Positions 7,968 to 12,812 of a stretch of 12,812 bases of DNA are shown here, one piece after another (the first letter of the stretch is position 1; each line of letters opens with the position of its first letter). Source of the DNA: Bacteroidales bacterium (GTDB lineage Bacteria; Bacteroidota; Bacteroidia; Bacteroidales; NBLH01); the NCBI GenBank assembly GCA_027083715.1, contig JALWNR010000546.1, positions 1 through 12,812 of the forward strand, given 5' to 3'. Made by a program: the position numbers and the translations under genes. The notes beneath the pieces were generated by a model. It was not told the origin of the DNA. It did not search any database and was given only the letters and a program-made list of their open reading frames with translations.

Positions 7968-8888
7968 CTAATTATTCTCACCTTCCACCACCTGAATAAA
8001 AATATCGTTAATGGAAGGAATTACTTCGTTCATCCCTACAATCTCACCGTATTGCAGCATGCCTGAAAGCAACTGATTAGTAGTAGTTCCGTTCAATAAT
8101 TTAACCCGGCAAACAGTGTTTCCATTTTCCTGACGTACACTTTCTATCTTATAATCGGCCGTAACCGAGGCTGAAAACTTATCGAAACTTCCTTTAAAAT
8201 GCAAGTCGTAAACATTTTGCTTAAACTGCTGTTTAATGTCGTTTACATCACCATCCAGTACTTTTTTTGAGTTATTGATTAAAGCAATATTATCACATAA
8301 TTCTTCTACGGAAGCCATATTATGGGTAGAAAAAATAATAGTTGAACCGTTTTTCTTTAAATTCAGAATTTCTTCTTTCAGGATATTCACATTAATTGGG
8401 TCAAAACCGCTAAACGGCTCATCAAAAATCAACAATTTGGGTTCATGCAAAATGGTAACAATAAACTGTACTTTTTGTTGCATTCCTTTTGACAGTTCTT
8501 CCACTTTTTTGTTCCACCAGCTTTCAATTTCAAACTTTTGAAACCAATATTTCAACTTTTCCATAGCCTCAGAACGCTTCATGCCTTTCAGTTGGGCAAA
8601 ATATAAAGCCTGTTCGCCGGTTTTCATTTTTTTATACAAACCACGCTCTTCGGGCAAATATCCTATTTGGAGAACATGCTCTGCATCCAGCTTTTTACCT
8701 TCAAACCACACCTCACCGCTATCAGGAACAGTGATATGGTTAATAATTCTTATTAATGTGGTTTTTCCTGCCCCATTTGGGCCCAGCAGCCCGAAAATTT
8801 TTCCTTCGGGAACAGAAAGACTTACATCATTTAATGCCTGATGATTAACAAAATTTTTACTGATGTTTTTAATTTCCAGAAAACTCAT
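7968..8888 (-). CDS. ABC transporter ATP-binding protein, NatA/YhaQ-like
   Basis: This cytoplasmic ATPase of 306 residues should power the ABC-2 permease at 6290-7600. It shows Walker A GPNGAGKTT (36-44), the signature LSKGMQQK (132-139), Walker B LLIFDEP (152-158) with the catalytic glutamate, D-loop SGFDP (160-164) and the H-loop histidine in STHNM (about 189). The Q-loop position reads YLPEERGLY (77-85), a form typical of NatA/YhaQ-type ATPases rather than a glutamine. The C-terminal 80 residues or so after the nucleotide-binding domain fit the accessory domain common in this group. It is the first gene of its operon. The 5' region is AT-rich with a long inverted repeat (8968-9036), and I see no convincing promoter box. 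Confidence 0.93.
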   Translation of the reverse strand: MSFLEIKNISKNFVNHQALNDVSLSVPEGKIFGLLGPNGAGKTTLIRIINHITVPDSGEVWFEGKKLDAEHVLQIGYLPEERGLYKKMKTGEQALYFAQLKGMKRSEAMEKLKYWFQKFEIESWWNKKVEELSKGMQQKVQFIVTILHEPKLLIFDEPFSGFDPINVNILKEEILNLKKNGSTIIFSTHNMASVEELCDNIALINNSKKVLDGDVNDIKQQFKQNVYDLHFKGSFDKFSASVTADYKIESVRQENGNTVCRVKLLNGTTTNQLLSGMLQYGEIVGMNEVIPSINDIFIQVVEGENN

Positions 8889-8967
8889 TTTGTAAATTGA
8901 TTTATTGATTACTTTATTGCTAATTTTAATTAACTACCTTTAAATTCGCAACATAACTTTAATAAAT

Positions 8968-9036
8968 CAGGTGATTAGAAATTGGACAATTAGTGATTTC
9001 TTTCAATTTCTAATTATCCAATTAACGGGTTACCTG
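8968..9036. repeat. Imperfect inverted repeat of AATTGG/AATTAG type
   Basis: AATTGGACAATTAG (8980-8993) pairs with CTAATTATCCAATT (9010-9023) at 13 of 14 positions, and outer arms CAGGT (8968-8972) and ACCTG (9032-9036) close the structure. An alternative pairing GAAATTG / CAATTTC (8978-8984, 9004-9010) is also possible. The words AATTGG, AATTAG and TAGTGA recur in the repeat at 24-103. It lies 80 bases upstream of the ABC ATPase start. A role in the operon leader is possible but unproven. Confidence 0.6.
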
Positions 9037-9177
9037 AAAGTTCATTGCAAACATTATAATATTCATTTAACCCGCAAAATTCACCGCTTTTATTACAGTT
9101 ACACTACAATACATTTACTATCAATATATTAAGCGAGTTTTATCACAAAACAAACGCACTCAAATTTGGATGTCGCT

Positions 9178-9276
9178 TGAAATTCTCTTCACGCATCTAC
9201 TTCGTTACGAATTCCTTGAAATATAAAGATATGTCGGCGGAATTCGGTGCCTCGTATCTGCATAAAGAGAATTTCA
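9178..9276. repeat. 99-bp imperfect palindrome with 38-base arms
   Basis: The arms 9178-9215 and 9239-9276 are of equal length with no gaps. The outer 12 bp (TGAAATTCTCTT / AAGAGAATTTCA) and the inner 8 bp (CGAATTCC / GGAATTCG) pair perfectly. The middle pairs in short runs, giving about 28 of 38 positions, around a 23-base loop. It could be a structured RNA in the ABC operon leader, or the remnant of a small non-autonomous mobile element. I do not recognise it as a known RNA family. Confidence 0.6.
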
Positions 9277-9291
9277 TGAATTATTGCGGTT

Positions 9292-9325
9292 AATCAGGAT
9301 ACACATCTGAAATTTCAGCCTGATT
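9292..9325. repeat. Nested inverted repeats
   Basis: AATCAGG (9292-9298) and CCTGATT (9319-9325) are exact reverse complements. Directly inside the right arm lies a perfect 12-bp palindrome CTGAAATTTCAG (9307-9318). It could be a protein-binding site or part of the structured region to its left; there is no further evidence. Confidence 0.4.
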
Positions 9326-9349
9326 TACCTAAATGACAAATATAATAGA

Positions 9350-9386
9350 AAAAAACACACTACAAATATGTTGCAATGTGTTTTTT
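9350..9386 (-). terminator. Probable bidirectional terminator after mog
   Basis: AAAAAACACA (9350-9359) and TGTGTTTTTT (9377-9386) are exact 10-bp reverse complements around a 17-base loop, so either strand ends the stem in a run of Ts. On the minus strand it lies about 60 bases past the mog stop codon, where the molybdenum operon should end. Confidence 0.55.
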
Positions 9387-9399
9387 AATAGGGATTTAC

Positions 9400-9436
9400 T
9401 TATTCGGGATACGACTAATCGTCGCGCACCGAATAA
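9400..9436 (-). terminator. Hairpin just after the mog stop codon
   Basis: TTATTCGG (9400-9407) and CCGAATAA (9429-9436) are exact reverse complements, with a second short stem CGAC/GTCG inside. It starts 9 bases after the mog stop on the minus strand. No U-tract follows directly, so it may act together with the T-rich hairpin at 9350-9386 or protect the mRNA 3' end. Confidence 0.5.
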
Positions 9437-9444
9437 AGTTTTGT

Positions 9445-9978
9445 TTATTTATGTTTCTTATGCGTATCAATACCATGCAGCATATAAATAAGGTGTTCCA
9501 ATGTTTTTAGGATTTCACCCATATACTCACGCACGGCTTTTACACTTCCGGGCAAGCTGTACACTTGTGTTTCACCCATAACACCGGCTACACCACGACT
9601 CAATAATGCATTCGGCACTTTTTGCCCGAATTTCATACGGATATTTTCCATAATACCGGGAATTTCTTTATCCAAAACTTTATTTACCACTTCGGGCGTA
9701 AAATCACGTGGTCCAATTCCGGTACCTCCGGTGGTAATCAGAATATCCGTTTTGTTTTCCTTGGCTTGCAAAAGTTCTTTTTCCAAACGCTCTGCATCAT
9801 CGGGGATAATTAAAGCATCGATGCTAAACTGCCAGCCTTTTTCTGTAAAATATTCATCTAAAAATCGAATAATTTCAGGTCCGCTTAAATCGGCATACTC
9901 TCCCCTACTCGCTCTATCGCTTAATGTTATGACTTGTATTTTTAAATGTCTGTTGTTCTTAAATTCGTCTTTGTTCAT
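9445..9978 (-). CDS. mog: Molybdopterin adenylyltransferase (MogA/MoaB family)
   Basis: This protein activates molybdopterin by transferring AMP from ATP before molybdate insertion by MoeA. The 177-residue product has the family motifs: GEYADLSGP (27-34 region), TTGGTGIGPRDFTPE (82-96) and YSLPGSVKAV (140-149), which build the molybdopterin-binding site. Length is close to E. coli MogA (about 195) and MoaB (about 170); the adenylyltransferase role is inferred because no other MogA candidate is in the operon. ATG at 9978 is chosen; an in-frame GTG two codons upstream (9984) is possible. It is the last gene of the operon, separated from moaC by a gap filled with a hairpin whose near arm ends 16 bases before the ATG. 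Confidence 0.88.
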   Translation of the reverse strand: MNKDEFKNNRHLKIQVITLSDRASRGEYADLSGPEIIRFLDEYFTEKGWQFSIDALIIPDDAERLEKELLQAKENKTDILITTGGTGIGPRDFTPEVVNKVLDKEIPGIMENIRMKFGQKVPNALLSRGVAGVMGETQVYSLPGSVKAVREYMGEILKTLEHLIYMLHGIDTHKKHK

Positions 9979-9994
9979 GGTCACTTACTTTTTT

Positions 9995-10027
9995 AGTGAG
10001 CGGGTGACTGACTGTTACCCGCTCACT
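9995..10027. repeat. AGTGAGC-family palindrome, copy 3 (moaC / mog gap)
   Basis: AGTGAGCGGGT (9995-10005) and ACCCGCTCACT (10017-10027) are a perfect 11-bp inverted repeat around an 11-base loop, the most regular copy in the window. It occupies most of the gap inside the operon. On the minus strand the stem is followed by AAAAAAG rather than Ts, so it does not look like a standard terminator. Confidence 0.75.
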
Positions 10028-10032
10028 TATTC

Positions 10033-10485
10033 CTAAATATCCTCCTTTGTTTTTTCAATCAAATGTGTATCGTCAATAATCATCTTTTTATCTACGGCTT
10101 TGCACATATCGTAAACCGTTAATAATGCCACGGAAACTCCGGTTAATGCTTCCATTTCTACTCCGGTTTGACCGATACATTTAGTTTCGGCATACACTTT
10201 CACACCGGTATCATCCAGTTCAGCTTTTACTTTTACCTTGGTAAGTTGCAAAGGATGACACAAAGGAATTAACTCGCTTGTTTTTTTTGCTCCTTGTATG
10301 CCTGCAATTTCGGCAACTGTAAGCACATCACCCTTTTTCATATTGTTTTCTTTAATCATGCGAATGGTTTCCGATTGCAAAGTAATATGCCCTTCGGCTT
10401 TTGCAATGCGCAATTGTGGTGGTTTATGCCCTACATCTACCATGCGGGCTTTTCCGTCTTCATCTATGTGTGTTAGTTTGTTCAT
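10033..10485 (-). CDS. moaC: Cyclic pyranopterin monophosphate synthase MoaC
   Basis: MoaC converts the MoaA product 3',8-cyclo-GTP into cyclic pyranopterin monophosphate. The 150-residue protein, close to the usual 160, shows ARMVDV (13-18), GAKKTSELIPLCHP (65-78, with the catalytic-region His at 77), and GQTGVEMEALTGVSVALLTV (105-124) followed by YDMCKA (125-130), whose Asp and Lys are conserved. ATG at 10485 is chosen because MNKLTHIDEDGKARMVDV is the usual MoaC N-terminus; a longer frame starting at TTG 10524 would run through the intergenic hairpin at 10505-10537. It follows moaA and precedes mog. Many Bacteroidota, as I recall, carry MoaC fused to a MogA/MoaB domain in this same order; here they are separate. 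Confidence 0.93.
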   Translation of the reverse strand: MNKLTHIDEDGKARMVDVGHKPPQLRIAKAEGHITLQSETIRMIKENNMKKGDVLTVAEIAGIQGAKKTSELIPLCHPLQLTKVKVKAELDDTGVKVYAETKCIGQTGVEMEALTGVSVALLTVYDMCKAVDKKMIIDDTHLIEKTKEDI

Positions 10486-10504
10486 GTGAATATATTTTTG
10501 ATGT

Positions 10505-10537
10505 AGTGAGCCGATGATTTTCAATCAGCCGCTCACT
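10505..10537. repeat. AGTGAGC-family palindrome, copy 4 (moaA / moaC gap)
   Basis: AGTGAGC (10505-10511) and GCTCACT (10531-10537) are exact reverse complements. After a small internal loop, TGATT and AATCA form a second 5-bp stem with a 3-base loop, giving a compact hairpin. It lies between the moaA stop (10540) and the moaC ATG (10485), ending about 19 bases before that ATG on the minus strand. Confidence 0.7.
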
Positions 10538-10539
10538 TT

Positions 10540-11337
10540 TTATCCTCCGATATTACTAAATTTCACTTTCATAGCAACCGTTCCGTTTTTCGGTTTTTCG
10601 CCTACTGCCATTCTTATTGCTTTTTCAGCACCTAATGTGCGCACATCGTACTCCAAATCGCTAAACAGGCAAGGTCGAATTTTACCGTTACTGGTCAGTC
10701 GCAAACGGTTACAAATACTGCATTCGCCCCCATCACCACCTTGCACGCGCCAAAACTGTCCGGTTTCCAAATCCATTTCACGAATATAACGAATTTGCAA
10801 GTCGTTTTCCTCGCAAAATTTAGCCACTAATTGTGCGTCTGGCTCATCTTTTGATTTTTTAATCACACAATTAATCTTAATTGGTGTTAATCCGGCTTTT
10901 TTAGCCGCTTCAATGCCTTCAAATACCTGATTAATATCTCCCAAGCGGGTTATTTTCCTGTATCTTTCCGGATCAGTAGTGTCCAAACTAATATTTACAC
11001 GATGCAAACCGGCATCTTTCAAGGCTTGTGCGTATTTTTTCAAATAAATACCGTTGGTAGTCATGCCGAAATCTTTCAAACCCAATGTTCCAATCATACG
11101 CACCAGTTCCACAATATCTTTACGCACCAAAGGTTCTCCTCCGGTAATACGGATTTTATCCACACCCAAAGAAACAGCTGTTTTGGCTACCTCGAAAATC
11201 TCATCATAAGATAAAATCTCATTATGAGAAATCAGTTTAATGCCTTCGGCAGGCATACAATACACACAGCGCAGGTTACAACGGTCAGTTACCGATATGC
11301 GCAAATAGTTTATTCTTCTTTTATATTTGTCGTACAT
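10540..11337 (-). CDS. moaA: GTP 3',8-cyclase MoaA, compact form
   Basis: MoaA is the radical SAM enzyme that starts molybdenum cofactor synthesis by cyclising GTP. The N-terminal 4Fe-4S motif is CNLRCVYC (20-27), followed by the SAM-binding GGEP (66-69). The C-terminal cluster motif has C206 and C209, then 13 residues, then C223 (CSICNRLRLT...PC). The protein ends in GG, matching the C-terminal double glycine required in MoaA. At 265 residues it is shorter than the usual 320-340: the stretch between the barrel and the second cluster (about 185-205, ending GGDGGEC) is condensed, while all cluster ligands remain. I think such short forms occur in other anaerobes, so this is probably a working variant. 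Its start overlaps the end of moeA by 17 bp, suggesting translational coupling. Confidence 0.92.
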   Translation of the reverse strand: MYDKYKRRINYLRISVTDRCNLRCVYCMPAEGIKLISHNEILSYDEIFEVAKTAVSLGVDKIRITGGEPLVRKDIVELVRMIGTLGLKDFGMTTNGIYLKKYAQALKDAGLHRVNISLDTTDPERYRKITRLGDINQVFEGIEAAKKAGLTPIKINCVIKKSKDEPDAQLVAKFCEENDLQIRYIREMDLETGQFWRVQGGDGGECSICNRLRLTSNGKIRPCLFSDLEYDVRTLGAEKAIRMAVGEKPKNGTVAMKVKFSNIGG

Positions 11338-12535
11338 CTACTAAATCTCCTTTCTTTAATTCTTTAACTCCAATTGGCACGGCAAAAATTGCCTGTGCCA
11401 CTCCTAACCCGCGAATATGAGCCGAGCCATGATATTCAACAGGTACAATATATCCATCATCAGTAAAGACTGCCGGTATCCACGACATTCTCCCTGCTTT
11501 TCTTCTTGAAAAATCTTTTCCAATCGGCAAACGTAAATTCAAAGGCTTGTAATCTTCGCCCATTAAACCATAAAGCAAAGGTTTAGTGAGTAATTCAAAC
11601 TGAACAAATGACGAGACCGGATTTCCAGGCAGTCCGAAACAAAATTTATTTCCGTTACGACCAAAAACCGTAGGTTTTCCTGGCTGAACAGCAACTGCCT
11701 GAAATAACAATTCAAATTCTAAAGTTTTTAGAATTTCAGGTACTAAATCAAAATCGCCCATAGAAACACCGCCCGTTAATAAAATCACATCGTTTTCGGC
11801 ATAAGCCTTTTTTATTAAGTTCATGGTAGCTCCTTCCACATCGCGTGCAATACCGTAATAATTGGCTTCAATTCCCATCGCCTTTAATTGCGCCACCAAT
11901 TGAGAACCATTACTGTTGCGTATTTGCGACACATTGGGTTTTATGTGTGGCTCTACAATTTCATCGCCTGTCGGGATAACAGCCACTTTGGGTTTACGGT
12001 GTACCAAAACATCAGTATGGCCCACCGATGCCATAATAGCAATATGCTGTGCCTTTATTAAAGTACCTTTTTCCAACACTACATCGCCGGTTTTAATGTC
12101 TTCGCCTATGTAACAAATATTTACATTCGGTTTATTTCCAACTTCTACCTGACAAACATTGATTTCAGGCACAGGCTTGGTATAACGGATTTTATTTTCG
12201 TTTATCTCCTCCGTATCTTCCACAATAATCACACAATCAGCTCCTTTAGGTATCATGGCTCCGGTCATTATTTTGGAGCATTGATTTTCGCCTATGGTCT
12301 TTTTCGGAATTTTTCCTGCCGGAATAATTTCAATTACTTCCAGTTCATGGGCTAAATCAACTTCACGACAGGCATAACCATCCATTGCCGATTTATCAAA
12401 AGGCGGCATATTCATGTCTGAACGTATGTTTTCGGCAAGTACATAGCCTAAGGAATCGTTCAACGGAACTTTTTGCGTTTCCAGTTGAACATTTACGCTT
12501 TTTACGATATTATATGCTTCTTCAAATTTTATCAT
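11321..12535 (-). CDS. moeA: Molybdopterin molybdenumtransferase MoeA
   Basis: MoeA inserts molybdate into adenylated molybdopterin to give active molybdenum cofactor. The 404-residue protein has the usual length and motifs: MPPFDKSAMDGYA (43-55), TGAMIPKGAD (91-100), PTGDE (188-192), LTGGVSMGDFD (253-263) and GLPGNPVS (301-308). A C-terminal beta domain follows (about 330-404). It is the first complete gene of the operon and overlaps moaA by 17 bp. The ATG at 12535 fits the family start (MIKFEEAY). Upstream lie 104 noncoding bases with a hairpin and a palindrome before the end of an unidentified gene, so a promoter may lie there or further upstream; I see no clear TAnnTTTG box. Confidence 0.95.
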   Translation of the reverse strand: MIKFEEAYNIVKSVNVQLETQKVPLNDSLGYVLAENIRSDMNMPPFDKSAMDGYACREVDLAHELEVIEIIPAGKIPKKTIGENQCSKIMTGAMIPKGADCVIIVEDTEEINENKIRYTKPVPEINVCQVEVGNKPNVNICYIGEDIKTGDVVLEKGTLIKAQHIAIMASVGHTDVLVHRKPKVAVIPTGDEIVEPHIKPNVSQIRNSNGSQLVAQLKAMGIEANYYGIARDVEGATMNLIKKAYAENDVILLTGGVSMGDFDLVPEILKTLEFELLFQAVAVQPGKPTVFGRNGNKFCFGLPGNPVSSFVQFELLTKPLLYGLMGEDYKPLNLRLPIGKDFSRRKAGRMSWIPAVFTDDGYIVPVEYHGSAHIRGLGVAQAIFAVPIGVKELKKGDLVDVRQI

Positions 12536-12581
12536 AATTTTATTTTTTAACCATATAAGACAGATGAGTTCATATAAGCTT

Positions 12582-12609
12582 TAATTGCTTCGCAATTAGA
12601 TTTTTTTTT
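12582..12609 (+). terminator. Terminator-like hairpin facing away from moeA
   Basis: TAATTGC (12582-12588) and GCAATTA (12592-12598) form a 7-bp stem with a 3-base loop, followed on the plus strand by GA and nine Ts. This is the classic intrinsic terminator shape for rightward transcription, yet no plus-strand gene lies to its left for more than 6 kb. It may stop antisense transcripts or be an orphan element. Confidence 0.4.
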
Positions 12610-12611
12610 AA

Positions 12612-12648
12612 AATGAGCAGAAGAATTGAAGTCATCCGCTTACTGCTC
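12612..12648. repeat. AGTGAGC-family palindrome, copy 5 (diverged)
   Basis: The copy reads AATGAGCAGA at the left and TCATCCGCTTACT at the right, recognisably close to copy 2 (AGTGAGCAGA, TTATCCGCTCACT). Its family stem is weakened, but GAGCAG (12615-12620) and CTGCTC (12643-12648) give a new exact 6-bp stem. The stop codon of the gene to the right (12640-12642) lies inside the right arm. Confidence 0.45.
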
Positions 12649-12812
12649 TTTTATCTTCCATTCATTATTTTCAACTACAATATTTCCTGCATCAAAATCA
12701 TGTTTTGTGCCATCGCTGTAAATAATTTTGTCTGCCAAAGGTGCTAATTTTTTTGCACTTGGTTTCATTTTTTCTGAATTTTCAAGTTTGATTAACAAAA
12801 AAGTTGCAGGTT
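12640..12812 (-). CDS. 3' end of an unidentified gene
   Basis: An open frame enters from the right edge at 12810 and ends with TAA at 12642-12640, giving 56 residues. They start PATFLLIKLENSEKMKPSAK and end VVENNEWKIKEQ. The stretch is rich in Lys, Asp and Asn and has no motif I recognise. It shares the strand of the molybdenum genes and ends 104 bases before moeA, so it could belong to the same transcript, but the two hairpins in the gap may separate them. The missing 5' part is needed to name it. Confidence 0.6.
   Translation of the reverse strand, partial: PATFLLIKLENSEKMKPSAKKLAPLADKIIYSDGTKHDFDAGNIVVENNEWKIKEQ

Larger units (their letters stand above)
8889..9444. other. Noncoding stretch between the ABC operon and mog
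   Basis: These 556 bases hold no credible gene. They contain five separate inverted repeats (8968-9036, 9178-9276, 9292-9325, 9350-9386, 9400-9436), described as their own entries. The parts at 8889-8967 and 9037-9177 are AT-rich with no structure I can name. As both flanking operons run leftwards, the right part should hold the 3' end of the molybdenum operon and the left part the promoter and leader of the ABC operon. Confidence 0.8.

Noticed and set aside
6290..8888. Possible defence system because of the KilA-N domain next to an ABC ATPase
   Set aside because: The ATPase and permease are ordinary NatA/NatB-type exporter subunits and the KilA-N protein seems to lack most of its length; no nuclease, reverse transcriptase, methylase or toxin gene is nearby.
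9170..9293. Two tiny plus-strand frames (ATG at 9170, 19 codons; ATG at 9231, 21 codons)
   Set aside because: Both lie within the palindrome and are explained by its base constraints. They are very short and show no initiation signal or recognisable product.
10486..10524. Upstream TTG start for moaC adding 13 residues
   Set aside because: The added part is translated from the intergenic hairpin, while ATG at 10485 gives the standard MoaC N-terminus.
10514..10789. 91-codon plus-strand frame opposite moaA
   Set aside because: It is the complement of a well-supported moaA and contains no family motif.
1..12812. CRISPR array, tRNA, rRNA or insertion sequence
   Set aside because: No regularly spaced direct repeats, cloverleaf-like segment, ribosomal RNA sequence or transposase frame was seen by eye on either strand.

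Overview
The window looks like chromosomal DNA from a low-GC member of the Bacteroidota, probably Bacteroidales or Marinilabiliales (inference). The evidence is a Bacteroidota-type promoter before lysS (TTG, 19 bp, TATCTTTG), a lysyl-tRNA synthetase with a C-terminal extension of about 65 residues, the lack of obvious purine-rich Shine-Dalgarno sites, and KilA-N and glycosyltransferase proteins of types I associate with this phylum. I see no tRNA, rRNA, CRISPR array, transposase or prophage module.

Layout. Positions 99-2642 (minus strand) hold lysS and a small unknown predicted lipoprotein, each with its own candidate promoter. Positions 2738-6225 (plus strand) hold recJ and a multi-spanning membrane protein resembling GT39/PMT glycosyltransferases. 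Positions 6290-8888 (minus) are a compact operon for an ABC-2 exporter of the NatA/NatB type. A 110-residue KilA-N protein that appears to have lost its middle sits between the ATPase and permease genes. Positions 8889-9444 are noncoding and rich in inverted repeats. Positions 9445-12535 (minus) are a molybdenum cofactor operon transcribed moeA-moaA-moaC-mog. The right edge (12640-12812) is the 3' end of an unrecognised gene on the same strand.

The molybdenum genes form one pathway. MoaA and MoaC convert GTP to cyclic pyranopterin monophosphate. Mog adenylates molybdopterin and MoeA inserts molybdate. The molybdopterin synthase genes (moaD, moaE) and the MoeB/MobA functions are not in this window.

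The most unusual feature is in the gaps. Five intergenic spaces carry copies of one imperfect palindrome (arms resembling AGTGAGC and GCTCACT, right end close to GTTAYCCGCTCACTACAA). Three copies lie shortly upstream of start codons (GT39-like gene, mog, moaC). A second inverted-repeat type, built from AATTGG, AATTAG and TAGTGA words, lies across the lysS stop codon and upstream of the ABC operon. Other gaps hold unrelated hairpins. I find no clear new multi-gene system. The best leads are the dispersed palindrome family, the shortened KilA-N gene inside the ABC operon, the compact MoaA, and the 38-bp-arm palindrome at 9178-9276.
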